Source: an uncultured Alistipes sp.
GTDB lineage: Bacteria; Bacteroidota; Bacteroidia; Bacteroidales; Rikenellaceae
Direction: 5' to 3'
Assembly: GCA_900544265.1 (NCBI GenBank)
Contig: UQUQ01000006.1
Span: forward strand, 1 to 64,000
Length of the DNA stretch: 64,000 nt
Shown here: in pieces, positions 49,683 through 59,815 of the stretch
How positions within the stretch are numbered: the stretch's first letter is position 1
How the letters are laid out: every line of letters begins with the position of its first letter
The notes under the pieces: model-generated
Seen by the model: only the letters and a program-made list of their open reading frames with translations
What the model was told of the DNA's origin: nothing
Databases searched by the model: none
Made by a program: the position numbers and the translations under genes

Positions 49683-50852
49683 ATGGAAGTATTACTTTAC
49701 ACAATCCTGACGCTGTGTGTGTTGGGTATCCTTTCCGCGGTGATTCTCTATGTCGTGGCACAGAAGTTCCGCGTCGAGGAGGACCCGCGCATCGACGAAG
49801 TGGAGAAGATGCTGCCCGGCGCAAACTGCGGTGGCTGCGGCTTTGCCGGCTGTCGCGGCATGGCCGATGCGCTGGTCAAGCAGGACGACATCTCGTCGCT
49901 CTTCTGCCCCGTGGGCGGAGGCGATACGATGAAGGCCGTGGCGGCCTACCTCGGCAAGGCCGCGCCCGAAAAGGAGCCGCAGGTGGCGACGGTCCGCTGC
50001 GGCGGTACGTGCGAGAAGCGTCCCCGCACGAACGAGTACAACGGGGCGCGTTCGTGCGCCGTGGCCTCGTCGCTCTACATCGGTGAGACGGGCTGCGCGT
50101 TCGGCTGTCTGGGCTACGGCGACTGCGTGGCCGCCTGTACGTTCGGCGCCATCACGATCGACCCGGCAACGGGCCTCCCGGTCGTCGACCCCGACAAGTG
50201 TACGGCCTGCGGTGCCTGCGTGAAGGCCTGCCCGAAGAAGATCATCGAGCTGCGCAAGAAGTGGCCGAAGAACCGTGCCGTCTACGTGTCGTGCGTCTCG
50301 AAGGACAAGGGTGCCGTGGTGATGAAGGCCTGCAAGGCCGGATGTATCGGCTGCGGCAAGTGCGAGAAGGTCTGCGCCTTCGGTGCCATCACCGTCGAGA
50401 ACAACCTCGCCTACATCGACCCGCAGAAGTGCAAGCTCTGCCGCAAGTGCGTGAACGAGTGCCCCACGGGAGCCATCCGGCTCGTCGGCATGGAGCCCCT
50501 GCCCAAGGAGCCCAAGGCGTCGGCCGCTGCGAAGACTGCCCCCGCCGCTGCAAAAGCTGCTCCGGCTGCCGAAAAGACCGCACCTGCTGCTCCGAAGACC
50601 GCACCCGCTGCCCCGAAGGCTGCCCCGGCTGCCGAAAAGGCCGCACCTGCTGCTCCGAAGGCCGCTCCGGCTGCCGAAAAGACCGCACCCGCTGCTGCGA
50701 AGGCTGCTCCGGCTGCCGAAAAGGCTGCACCTGCTGCTCCGAAGGCTGCTCCGGCTGCCGAAAAGGCCGCACCCGCTGCTGCGAAGGCAGCTCCGGCTGC
50801 TGAAAAGGCCGCCCCGAAAGCCGTGCCCGCGGCCGCCCCGAAAGCCGAATAA
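49683..50852 (+). CDS. rnfB: RNF complex subunit RnfB (Fe-S protein) with long Ala/Pro/Lys tail
   Basis: 389 aa. N-terminal membrane helix (LLYTILTLCVLGILSAVILY), then the [4Fe-4S] motif PGANCGGCGFAGCRG, further Cys clusters (CAFGCLGYGDCVAACTFGA, CTACGACVKACPKK, CIGCGKCEKVCAFGA, CKLCRKCVNECPTGA). Accepts electrons from ferredoxin at the cytoplasmic face. From residue ~275 the chain is about 15 copies of a 7-residue unit K(A/T)APAA(A/E/P), about 110 residues, not part of the usual ~270-290-aa protein. Base composition of the repeat stays close to the gene. Confidence 0.95.
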   Translation: MEVLLYTILTLCVLGILSAVILYVVAQKFRVEEDPRIDEVEKMLPGANCGGCGFAGCRGMADALVKQDDISSLFCPVGGGDTMKAVAAYLGKAAPEKEPQVATVRCGGTCEKRPRTNEYNGARSCAVASSLYIGETGCAFGCLGYGDCVAACTFGAITIDPATGLPVVDPDKCTACGACVKACPKKIIELRKKWPKNRAVYVSCVSKDKGAVVMKACKAGCIGCGKCEKVCAFGAITVENNLAYIDPQKCKLCRKCVNECPTGAIRLVGMEPLPKEPKASAAAKTAPAAAKAAPAAEKTAPAAPKTAPAAPKAAPAAEKAAPAAPKAAPAAEKTAPAAAKAAPAAEKAAPAAPKAAPAAEKAAPAAAKAAPAAEKAAPKAVPAAAPKAE

Positions 50853-50880
50853 GTGAACCGATAAATACAGAACACGCAAT

Positions 50881-52233
50881 ATGAAGACATTTCCAATAGG
50901 CGGAGTCCATCCGTCGGAAAACAAACTGAGCTGCGCGAAGCCCATCGAGGTGCTTCCGCTGCCCGAGGTGGTGACGATTCCCCTTGCGCAGCACATCGGA
51001 GCTCCCGCGGTTGCGAAGGTCGCCAAGGGTGACAAGGTCCTCACGGGCCAGCTCATCGCCGAGGCGGGCAGTTTCATGTCGGCGAACATCCACTCCCCGA
51101 TTTCGGGTACGGTGACGGCCGTGGACATGGTGCCCAACGGTCAGGGGCTGCGCCAGATGATGATTACGATCAAGCGCGAGGGCGACGAGTGGACCGAGGG
51201 CATCGACCGCTCGGAGACGCTCGTGCGCGAATGCACGCTTTCGGGCGCCGAGATCATCGCCCGGATCAAGGCGGCGGGCATCGTCGGCATGGGCGGTGCG
51301 ACGTTCCCCACGCACGTGAAGCTGTCGGTGCCTCCCGGCAAGAAGGCCGAGGCGCTGATCATCAACGGTGTGGAGTGCGAGCCCTACCTCACGTCGGACC
51401 ACCGCACGATGCTCGAGCACGGCGAGGAGCTGCTCGTCGGCGTGACGATCCTCATGAAGGCCCTTGCGGTGGAGAAGGCCTATGTCGGTATCGAGAACAA
51501 CAAGCCCGATGCCATCGAGCACCTCCGGAAGCTCGCCACGGGCTACAAGGGCATCGAGATCGTGCCGCTGCAGGTGAAATATCCGCAGGGCGGTGAGAAG
51601 CAGCTCATCGCGGCCATCACGGGCCGTCAGGTGCCGCCTCCGCCCGCACTGCCGATCGACGTGGGCGCCGTGGTCTGCAACGCCTCGACGACCTATGCCG
51701 TCTACCGGGCCGTGCAGAAGAACATGCCGCTCATCGAGCGCGTGGTGACCGTCACGGGCAAGGGACTGAAGGAGCCGAAGAACCTCCTCACGCGCATGGG
51801 CACACCCATCTCGACGCTGCTCGAGGCGGCCGGCGGGCTGCCCGAGGGCGTGTCGCTCAAGGTCATCAACGGCGGTCCGATGATGGGCCGTGCGATGGTC
51901 AACCTCGCCTCGCCCGTTACGAAGGGCTGCTCGGGCATCACGGTCATGAGCGGCCACGACGCCGAGCGCCGCGTGGCCTCGCAGTGCATCAAGTGCGCCA
52001 AGTGCGTCGCCGCCTGCCCGATGGGCCTCGAACCCTTCTACCTCTCGAAGATGACCCAGAAGAAGAACTGGGAGGTGCTCGAGTCGCAGATGATTACCTC
52101 GTGCATCGAGTGCGGCTGCTGCCAGTCGTCGTGCCCGGCCTACCTGCCGCTGCTGGACTGGATCCGTCTCGGAAAACAGACCGTCATGGGCCTCATCCGC
52201 GCCCGCGCCGCAGCCAATGCGCCCAAAAAGTAA
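50881..52233 (+). CDS. rnfC: RNF complex subunit RnfC
   Basis: 450 aa. Peripheral subunit that binds NADH and FMN and passes electrons to NAD+. N-terminal barrel (PLPEVVTIPLAQHIGAPA), the glycine-rich GIVGMGGATFPTHVKL and NGVECEPYLTSDHR blocks, then two [4Fe-4S] motifs near 368 (CIKCAKCVAACPMG) and 407 (CIECGCCQSSCPAYLP). 28 nt after rnfB. Confidence 0.96.
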   Translation: MKTFPIGGVHPSENKLSCAKPIEVLPLPEVVTIPLAQHIGAPAVAKVAKGDKVLTGQLIAEAGSFMSANIHSPISGTVTAVDMVPNGQGLRQMMITIKREGDEWTEGIDRSETLVRECTLSGAEIIARIKAAGIVGMGGATFPTHVKLSVPPGKKAEALIINGVECEPYLTSDHRTMLEHGEELLVGVTILMKALAVEKAYVGIENNKPDAIEHLRKLATGYKGIEIVPLQVKYPQGGEKQLIAAITGRQVPPPPALPIDVGAVVCNASTTYAVYRAVQKNMPLIERVVTVTGKGLKEPKNLLTRMGTPISTLLEAAGGLPEGVSLKVINGGPMMGRAMVNLASPVTKGCSGITVMSGHDAERRVASQCIKCAKCVAACPMGLEPFYLSKMTQKKNWEVLESQMITSCIECGCCQSSCPAYLPLLDWIRLGKQTVMGLIRARAAANAPKK

Positions 52234-52254
52234 CCGAAAAAAAGATTGACAGAT

Positions 52255-53220
52255 ATGGCAAACAAACTACTTGTTGCTCCCGCACCGCACGTGCAGACGG
52301 CCCAGTCCACGGCGAAGATCATGCGCGACGTCGTCATCGCGCTGATGCCCGCGCTGGTCGTCTCGACCGTCGTGTTCGGATGGGACGTCCTGCGCGTCGT
52401 GGCCCTCTCGGTGGCCTCGTGCGTGGTGTTCGAGTACCTGATTCAGAAATTCCTGTTCCGCGGTCCGCTGACGATCTCCAACTGGTCGGCCGTCGTGACG
52501 GGCGTGCTGCTGGCCTTCAACCTCCCGGCGTCGATTCCCTGGTGGATCGTCGTCATCGGCGCCTTCGTCGCCATCGCCGTGGCGAAGATGACCTTCGGCG
52601 GCCTGGGCAAAAACCCCTTCAACCCGGCACTCGTGGGCCGCGTCTTCCTGCTGATCGCCTATCCGGTGCAGATGACCACCTTCCCACTGCCCGTCAACGG
52701 CTCGTTCGACGCCCTCTCGGGCGCCACGCCGCTGGCTGCCGTCAAGCACGGCGCCGCCGCCGACGTGCTCGGCACGCAGGAGCTGCTGCTGGGCAACATG
52801 CCCGGTTCGCTCGGTGAGGTCGCCGCGCTGGCGCTGCTCGCCGGCTTCGTCTACCTGCTCTGGCGCCGCGTCATCACGTGGCACATCCCCGTGACTGTGC
52901 TCGTTACGATGGCCCTCTTCGCCTTCGTCGTGGCGCTGGCCCGGGGCGAGAGCGGTGCCGCGCTGTGGCAGTTCCCGCTCTTCCACGTACTTGCCGGCGG
53001 TGCGATGCTCGGCGCCATCTTCATGGCCACCGACTACTCGACCTCGCCGATGACGGTCCGCGGCGGCGTGATCTTCGCCGTGGGCATCGGTCTGATCACG
53101 ATGCTCATCCGTCTGTGGGGCGCCTATCCCGAGGGCATGTCGTTCGCGATCCTGATCATGAACTCGTGCGTGCCTCTGATCAACAAATATGTCAAACCCA
53201 AGCGCTTCGGCGTGAAATAA
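52255..53220 (+). CDS. rnfD: RNF complex subunit RnfD
   Basis: 321 aa, about ten membrane helices. The covalent FMN attachment motif SGAT is present; Thr158 in LSGATPLAAVKHG would carry FMN. GGLGKNPFNPALVGR is a second family block. Start ATG 52255; an upstream TTG at 52246 is less likely. Confidence 0.95.
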   Translation: MANKLLVAPAPHVQTAQSTAKIMRDVVIALMPALVVSTVVFGWDVLRVVALSVASCVVFEYLIQKFLFRGPLTISNWSAVVTGVLLAFNLPASIPWWIVVIGAFVAIAVAKMTFGGLGKNPFNPALVGRVFLLIAYPVQMTTFPLPVNGSFDALSGATPLAAVKHGAAADVLGTQELLLGNMPGSLGEVAALALLAGFVYLLWRRVITWHIPVTVLVTMALFAFVVALARGESGAALWQFPLFHVLAGGAMLGAIFMATDYSTSPMTVRGGVIFAVGIGLITMLIRLWGAYPEGMSFAILIMNSCVPLINKYVKPKRFGVK

Positions 53221-53221
53221 C

Positions 53222-53226
53222 GGAGG
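53222..53226 (+). promoter_or_regulatory. Shine-Dalgarno sequence of rnfG
   Basis: GGAGG seven nt before the ATG at 53234. Notable because Shine-Dalgarno sequences are otherwise scarce in this window. Confidence 0.6.
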
Positions 53227-53233
53227 ACAAGCG

Positions 53234-53896
53234 ATGAAAAGCACTCTTAAGAACATGACGGCCGTCCTCTTCGGCATCACCCTCGTGGCTTCGGCCGGAG
53301 TCGGCGCCGTGAACATGATTACCGCCGAACCGATCGCGCTGGCCGAGCAGGCCGCGAAGGTCGAGGCGCTGAAGGGCGTGCTGCCGGCGTTCGACGCCAC
53401 GACGCCCGAGACGATGACCATCGACGAGATGCCCATTACGGTCTACACCGCCACGTCGGGCGACGAGGTCGTGGGCTATGCCGTCGAGTCGATGTCGAAG
53501 CTGGGCTTCGGCGGCGCCATCAACCTCATGGTGGGCTTCACGCCCGCCGGCGAGGTCATCAACGTCAACGTACTGAAACAGAACGAGACCCCGGGCCTCG
53601 GCACGAAGATGGCCGACGAGGGCAACCCGCTGCTCGCGAGCATCCAGGGGCAGAACCTCGCGCAGAAGCAGCTTGTCGACGGCAAGCTGGCCGTGCGCAA
53701 GGACGGCGGTGACGTCGATGCCCTGACGGCGGCGACGATCTCGTCGCGCGCCTATGTCGATGCGATCAACCGCGCATGGATGGCCTACAAGAGCGTAGCG
53801 ACGGGCGAGGCTGCCACCGACGTCGCTTCGGGCGCTACGAATACGGCGGCGGCAACCAGCGAGCCTGCGGCTCAGGAAGGAGGTCAAAATGAATAA
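53234..53896 (+). CDS. rnfG: RNF complex subunit RnfG
   Basis: 220 aa. One N-terminal membrane helix (MTAVLFGITLVASAGVGAVN) and a periplasmic FMN domain: GFGGAINLMVGF, and the flavin attachment region DALTAATISSRAYVDAI, where Thr168 aligns with the FMN-bearing Thr although SGAT reads TAAT. Ends in an Ala/Thr-rich tail and overlaps rnfE by 8 nt. Confidence 0.93.
   Translation: MKSTLKNMTAVLFGITLVASAGVGAVNMITAEPIALAEQAAKVEALKGVLPAFDATTPETMTIDEMPITVYTATSGDEVVGYAVESMSKLGFGGAINLMVGFTPAGEVINVNVLKQNETPGLGTKMADEGNPLLASIQGQNLAQKQLVDGKLAVRKDGGDVDALTAATISSRAYVDAINRAWMAYKSVATGEAATDVASGATNTAAATSEPAAQEGGQNE
53877..53884 (+). promoter_or_regulatory. Strong Shine-Dalgarno sequence of rnfE
   Basis: AAGGAGGT, 4 nt before the ATG at 53889 and inside the rnfG end; full complementarity to the usual 16S tail. 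Confidence 0.65.
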
Positions 53897-54473
53897 GCTG
53901 AAAATCATATTGAGCGGCATCGTCAAGAACAACCCGACGTTCGTGCTCGTGCTGGGCATGTGCCCCACGCTGGGAACGACGACCTCGGCCGAGAACGGCA
54001 TGGGCATGGGCCTGGCCACGATGGCCGTGCTGATCATGTCGAACCTGGTGATCTCGCTCGTCAAGAACATCATCCCCGACAAGGTGCGTATCCCGGCGTT
54101 CATCGTCATCATCGCCTCGTTCGTGACCATCATCGAGATGCTGATGAAGGCCTTTGTGCCGGCGCTCTACGCCTCGCTGGGTGTCTTCATCCCGCTGATC
54201 GTCGTCAACTGCATCATCCTGGGCCGCGCCGAGGCCTTCGCCTCGAAGAACTCGCCGTTCGACTCGATCCTCGACGGTGTGGGCATCGGTCTGGGCTTCA
54301 CGGCTTCGCTGACGGTCATCGGCTCCGTGCGCGAGATTCTGGGCAGCGGCGCCATCTTCGGCATGAGCCTCGGCACGGCCGACTACATGCCGCTGGTCTT
54401 CGTCCTCGCACCGGGCGGCTTCCTCACGCTCGGCTACCTCATGGTTCTGTTTAACAAATTAGCCAAGAAATAG
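53889..54473 (+). CDS. rnfE: RNF complex subunit RnfE
   Basis: 194 aa, six membrane helices. [20 protein letters not shown] has the conserved Cys that contributes to the membrane [2Fe-2S] site; [14 protein letters not shown] and FLTLGYLM are typical. Forms the membrane core with RnfA. Confidence 0.95.
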   Translation: MNKLKIILSGIVKNNPTFVLVLGMCPTLGTTTSAENGMGMGLATMAVLIMSNLVISLVKNIIPDKVRIPAFIVIIASFVTIIEMLMKAFVPALYASLGVFIPLIVVNCIILGRAEAFASKNSPFDSILDGVGIGLGFTASLTVIGSVREILGSGAIFGMSLGTADYMPLVFVLAPGGFLTLGYLMVLFNKLAKK

Positions 54474-54475
54474 TC

Positions 54476-55054
54476 ATGGAGATTTCCTATTTTGCCATTA
54501 TCATCGGCGCCATCTTCGTCAACAACGTCGTGCTGGCGCAGTTCCTCGGCATCTGCCCCTTCCTGGGCGTGTCGTCGAAGGTCGAGACCTCCATGGGTAT
54601 GGGGGCGGCCGTGACCTTCGTCATGGCCCTCACGGCGGTCGTGGCATGGCCCATTCAGACCTACATCCTCGTGCCGCTGCACATCGAGTACATGCAGACG
54701 ATCGTCTTCATCCTCGTCATCGCGGCGCTCGTGCAGATGGTCGAGATCATGCTGAAGAAACTCTCGCCGTCGCTCTATCAGGCGCTGGGTATTTTCCTGC
54801 CGCTGATCACGACGAACTGCGCCGTGCTGGGTGTGGCGATCCTGATGATCCAGAAGGAGTACAACCTGCTGCAGAGTGTCACCTACTCGGTGTCGACGGC
54901 CCTGGGCTTCGCCCTGGCGCTGATCCTCTTCGCCGGTATCCGCGAGCGCCTCGACTTCGAGGACGTGCCCAAGTCGTTCCGCGGCGTGCCCATCGCGCTC
55001 ATCACGGCCGGTATCCTGGCCATGGCCTTCATGGGCTTCTCGGGTCTGGTATAG
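54476..55054 (+). CDS. rnfA: RNF complex subunit RnfA
   Basis: 192 aa, six membrane helices. [20 protein letters not shown] and [10 protein letters not shown] carry the conserved cysteines. Paired in the membrane with RnfE, related by an ancient duplication. Starts 2 nt after rnfE; last gene of the operon, followed by a terminator. Confidence 0.96.
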   Translation: MEISYFAIIIGAIFVNNVVLAQFLGICPFLGVSSKVETSMGMGAAVTFVMALTAVVAWPIQTYILVPLHIEYMQTIVFILVIAALVQMVEIMLKKLSPSLYQALGIFLPLITTNCAVLGVAILMIQKEYNLLQSVTYSVSTALGFALALILFAGIRERLDFEDVPKSFRGVPIALITAGILAMAFMGFSGLV

Positions 55055-55115
55055 CGTGCGGGCCGGCGGGCCGTCCGGGATCGGATGGCGCCTGTCGCCC
55101 TGTGCAGGGAACATG

Positions 55116-55145
55116 AAAAATCCCCGTCTGCGGACGGGGATTTTT
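55116..55145. terminator. Bidirectional terminator after rnfA and divIC
   Basis: AAAAATCCCCGTC (55116-55128) pairs with GACGGGGATTTTT (55133-55145). Confidence 0.93.
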
Positions 55146-55192
55146 GTTTGTCGGAGCGAAGGAGAGCGGGGGAGCCGGATGCCGGAGCCGCC

Positions 55193-55468
55193 TTACTCCT
55201 CGATGAGGTAGACCCGCTCGTCGCGGCGCTGCATGTGATAGTGCTCGCGGGCGTACTCCTCCAGGTAGTCGTCGTAGCGCAGCTGTTCGAGCAGGGCGCT
55301 GTCCCGGGCGATCTTCTGCTCGTGGCGCGCCTTCTCGCGGTTCAGGGCGTTGATCTGCCGCTTGATCTTCACGGCGTGGACGACGTGGCGTCCGATCACG
55401 AAGACCGTGAAGACCAGAATGATCGCCGTGGTGACGATCCAGAACCGGCGGCCGAAACGGAATTTCAT
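55193..55468 (-). CDS. FtsB/DivIC-type septum formation protein
   Basis: 91 aa. Short N-terminal cytoplasmic part (KFRFGRRFW), one membrane helix (IVTTAIILVFTVFVIG), a coiled coil (VKIKRQINALNREKARHEQK) and the conserved end YLEEYAREHYHMQRRDE. Bitopic divisome protein linking FtsQ and FtsL-type partners. Last gene of the hpt-queE unit. Confidence 0.88.
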   Translation of the reverse strand: MKFRFGRRFWIVTTAIILVFTVFVIGRHVVHAVKIKRQINALNREKARHEQKIARDSALLEQLRYDDYLEEYAREHYHMQRRDERVYLIEE

Positions 55469-55472
55469 CGCG

Positions 55473-56108
55473 TCAGGGTATGTGCATGTACTTGTGCGTC
55501 TGGATCGAGATGTTCCACTGCGGATGCGCCTTGGCGTACTCGACGATCGTGGGCATCACGCGCTCCGAGACGCTCCATTCGGGCTGCAGGTAGAGCCTGC
55601 ACTGCGGACCGACCTGTGCGGCGTTGCGCTCGGCCCAGGCGAGGTCCTCCTCGCTTTCGACGATGACCTTCAGTTCGTCAGCCCGGGCGAAGGCCTCCTC
55701 AAGGGGCGGCTGCTGCCGCTTGGGCGAGAGGCACACCCAGTCGAACACCCCGCTGAAGGGGTGCGTGCCGGAGGTTTCGAGGAAGATCTCGAGCCCTTTT
55801 TCGCGCAGCGTCCCGGTCAGCACGCCCAGCGGGTAGAGCAGCGGCTCGCCGCCCGTGATGACGATGGCCTGTGCGGGGCAGGCCGTGGCGCGTGCGACAA
55901 TGGTGGCGACGTCGGTCGGCGGGTAGAGCTTCGGGTTCCACGTGTATTTGGCGTCGCACCAGCGGCAGCCGACGTCGCAGCCGCCCAGGCGGATGAAGTA
56001 GGCCGGTTTCCCGGCGTGGAACCCTTCGCCCTGGATGGTGTAGAAATCCTCGACGAGGGGCAGGCGGCGCCCCCCGTCGAGCAGTTCGGTATGTGTTTCG
56101 GCGATCAT
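55473..56108 (-). CDS. queE: 7-carboxy-7-deazaguanine synthase
   Basis: 211 aa. Radical SAM enzyme of queuosine biosynthesis: converts CPH4 to CDG. DFYTIQGEGFHAGKPAYFIR is the substrate loop; the cluster motif C-x3-C-x2-C is Cys44, Cys48, Cys51 in GGCDVGCRWCDAKYTW; VITGGEPLLYP binds SAM. The other que genes are not in the window. One nt separates it from hpt upstream and 4 nt from divIC downstream. Confidence 0.95.
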   Translation of the reverse strand: MIAETHTELLDGGRRLPLVEDFYTIQGEGFHAGKPAYFIRLGGCDVGCRWCDAKYTWNPKLYPPTDVATIVARATACPAQAIVITGGEPLLYPLGVLTGTLREKGLEIFLETSGTHPFSGVFDWVCLSPKRQQPPLEEAFARADELKVIVESEEDLAWAERNAAQVGPQCRLYLQPEWSVSERVMPTIVEYAKAHPQWNISIQTHKYMHIP

Positions 56109-56109
56109 G

Positions 56110-56652
56110 TTATTCCGTGACGACGTAGATATCCTTCAGACTGCGGCCCAGCTGGTCGTAGTCGAGCCCGTATCCGACGATGAACTCGTTGCCGATCTCC
56201 ATGGCGCGGTACTTGATCTGGCGCTGCTTGCGGTACGAGCCGGGCTTGAAGAAGAGCGTGCAGACGGCGATCGAGGCGGGGTGGTGGCGTTCGAGCTCCC
56301 CGATCATGTGGTCGATCGACTCGCCCGTGTCGACGATGTCCTCGACGATGATGACGTGGCGCCCTTCGATCGGGGTGGTCAATCCGATGAGGCTCTTCAC
56401 CTCGCCGGTCGAGGTCGTCCCTTCGTAGGATGCCAGTTTGACGAACGACAGTTCGTTCTGGAACTCGATCTTCTTGATCAGGTCGCTCATGAACATGAAC
56501 GAACCGTTCAGCACGCCGACGAACAGCGGCGTCTGCTTGTCGGCGTAGTCGGCGTTGATGCGGGCGGCTACGGCACTCACCGCTTCGTCGATCTTCTCGG
56601 CGGGAATCATGATCCGGAACTCCTTGTCGTGAAGTGTGATGGTCTCCTCCAT
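56110..56652 (-). CDS. hpt: Hypoxanthine phosphoribosyltransferase
   Basis: 180 aa. Salvages hypoxanthine and guanine with PRPP. PRPP loop VIIVEDIVDTGESI, early PPi loop VGVLNGSFMFMSDL, and purine-binding FIVGYGLDYDQLGRSL near the C-terminus. First gene of hpt-queE-divIC. Confidence 0.95.
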   Translation of the reverse strand: MEETITLHDKEFRIMIPAEKIDEAVSAVAARINADYADKQTPLFVGVLNGSFMFMSDLIKKIEFQNELSFVKLASYEGTTSTGEVKSLIGLTTPIEGRHVIIVEDIVDTGESIDHMIGELERHHPASIAVCTLFFKPGSYRKQRQIKYRAMEIGNEFIVGYGLDYDQLGRSLKDIYVVTE

Positions 56653-56681
56653 TACTTGATGGGTTTTTAAGGATTATTCTG

Positions 56682-56689
56682 CAAAAATA
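56682..56689 (-). promoter_or_regulatory. -7 box of the hpt operon
   Basis: Minus strand TATTTTTG, consensus TAnnTTTG; leader about 24 nt. The -33 is weak (TTCG at 19 nt). Confidence 0.5.
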
Positions 56690-56729
56690 ACGATTCTCGC
56701 CCAACTATCGAAGCATTCGGCCGAAAAAA

Positions 56730-57683
56730 TCAGTAGTGCGTGAAGCCGTGCCAGTCGAGCGGCTCGGGACGTCCGTCGCGCATCCAGACGAGCTCCCGGC
56801 CGGCCGTGATGCGGCCGATGGGGTAGACGGGGCGGCCGAAGCGGGCACGGAATGCCGCGGCGAGCTCTTCGGCGGCGTCTGCGGCCGCCGTGAAGAGCAG
56901 CCGGTAGTCCTCGCCGCCGCAGGCGGCGGTCCGCAGGTCCGAACCCGCGGCGACGGGGATGCGTTCGAGGTCGATCTCGGCCCCTGCGGCCGAGCGTTCG
57001 AGGATGTGCCCGAGGTCCGAAGCCAGGCCGTCCGAGAGGTCCATCATGGCGTGCACCTCCTCGCGGGCTCCGAGCCAGAGCCCTTCGGCGACCTGCGGCT
57101 CGGGATTGCGGTGTGCGGCGGCCAGCGGCGTGTCGAGCCGTCCGGCCAGGATGTCGCGCAGCCCGGCGCCCGAGGCACCCAGTTCGCCCGCCGCGAAGAC
57201 GACGTCGCCCGGGCGGGCTGTGCTGCGGCGCTTGACGTGTGCGGCCGGGGCGCGGCCGATGGCCGTGACGTTGATCGTGATGCCGCTCTCGGAACGGGTC
57301 GTGTCGCCGCCGACGAGCGCCGTGGCGTACCGTTCGGAGAGTTCGCGGTAGCCCGCCATGAACTCCTCGGCCCACGTTCCGGCGGCGTCGCGCGGCAGGG
57401 CGATCGAGAGCAGCGTCGCAACGGGACGGCCCCCCATGGCGGCGATGTCGCTCAGGTTCACCGCCAGTGCCTTGCGCCCCAGCTCGCGGGCCGGGGTGGC
57501 GCGGCGCAGGAAGTGCACCCCCTCGGTGAGCAGGTCCGCCGTGAAGAGCAGCACCTCCTCCCGGCCCTCGGCGTCGGTGCCGGCGGGCAACACGGCGCAG
57601 TCGTCGCCGATGCCCTCGAACCCGTTGTCGGGCAGCGTGGCGAAACTCGTGCGGATGTGCTCGATGAATCCGAATTCTGTCAT
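56730..57683 (-). CDS. thiL: Thiamine-phosphate kinase
   Basis: 317 aa. Phosphorylates thiamine monophosphate to thiamine pyrophosphate, the cofactor needed by POR. AIR-synthase-like fold: GIGDDCAVLP, LFTADLLTEGVHFL, RKALAVNLSDIAAMGG, ALVGGDTTRS, HAMMDLSDGLASDLGH and CGGEDYRLLFT are all recognisable. A longer upstream frame runs antisense through aroQ and was discarded. Confidence 0.95.
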   Translation of the reverse strand: MTEFGFIEHIRTSFATLPDNGFEGIGDDCAVLPAGTDAEGREEVLLFTADLLTEGVHFLRRATPARELGRKALAVNLSDIAAMGGRPVATLLSIALPRDAAGTWAEEFMAGYRELSERYATALVGGDTTRSESGITINVTAIGRAPAAHVKRRSTARPGDVVFAAGELGASGAGLRDILAGRLDTPLAAAHRNPEPQVAEGLWLGAREEVHAMMDLSDGLASDLGHILERSAAGAEIDLERIPVAAGSDLRTAACGGEDYRLLFTAAADAAEELAAAFRARFGRPVYPIGRITAGRELVWMRDGRPEPLDWHGFTHY

Positions 57684-57699
57684 GGGATGCGTTTTCACG

Positions 57700-57707
57700 C
57701 AAAGGTA
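57700..57707 (-). promoter_or_regulatory. -7 box of thiL
   Basis: Minus strand TACCTTTG; leader only about 10 nt. Divergent from the aroQ promoter 23 bp away. Confidence 0.6.
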
Positions 57708-57730
57708 TCGAAAAATTCTCGAAATATGCG

Positions 57731-57738
57731 TATCTTTG
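57731..57738 (+). promoter_or_regulatory. -7 box of aroQ
   Basis: TATCTTTG; start near 57745. -33 not clear. Confidence 0.6.
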
Positions 57739-57785
57739 TCCGGAACATGCACTCCGCCCGGGGCGGAAGAACGCGGTTTTCGGAT

Positions 57786-58220
57786 ATGAAGATATTGATT
57801 GTCAACGGCCCGAACCTCAACCTGCAGGGACGGCGCGACACGGGAGTTTACGGGACGCGGACCTTCGGGGAGTATTTCGCGCAGCTTCGCGCGGCCTTCC
57901 CCGATGTGGAATTCTCCTTTTTCCAGTCCAACATCGAGGGCGAGCTGATCGACGCCATCCAGCAGGCCGACGGCACGGTCGACGGCGTGGTGCTCAATGC
58001 CGGAGGGTATACCCACACCTCGGTGGCGCTGCGCGATGCCGTCTCGGCCGTCTCGGTGCCGGTTGTCGAGGTGCATATCTCCTCGATCCTCGCGCGCGAG
58101 GAGTTCCGCCACGTCTCGCTGCTGGCCCCCGTGGCCGTGGGTTCGATCATGGGTTTCGGCCTCGACTCCTACCGCCTCGGCGTCGAGGCGCTGCGGCTGT
58201 GGGCCGCCGAGCGCGCCTGA
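57786..58220 (+). CDS. aroQ: 3-dehydroquinate dehydratase, type II
   Basis: 144 aa. Dehydrates 3-dehydroquinate in the shikimate pathway. GPNLNLQGRRDTGVYG carries the catalytic loop with Arg and Tyr; QSNIEGELIDAI, LNAGGYTHTSVALRDA and VEVHISSILAREEFRH hold the conserved Asn, His and Arg. Adds a third shikimate enzyme to aroA and aroC in this window. pyk follows after about 90 nt. Confidence 0.96.
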   Translation: MKILIVNGPNLNLQGRRDTGVYGTRTFGEYFAQLRAAFPDVEFSFFQSNIEGELIDAIQQADGTVDGVVLNAGGYTHTSVALRDAVSAVSVPVVEVHISSILAREEFRHVSLLAPVAVGSIMGFGLDSYRLGVEALRLWAAERA

Positions 58221-58309
58221 CGCGGCTGCGGGCCGTGAGCCGCCGGCCGTGTTCCCGGCCGGCGTGGCACCATTACTGCGAAAACAAACAAAAAAAAAGC
58301 CTATACGTT

Positions 58310-59797
<1,488 letters not shown>

Positions 59798-59815
59798 AAA
59801 ATACCCGTCGGCGGC

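Noticed and set aside
50389-51957. Minus-strand frame with repeated RPFRQPEQPSQQ-like units
   Set aside because: Antisense of the RnfB tail repeat and of rnfC; no start context or promoter, and both sense genes are certain.
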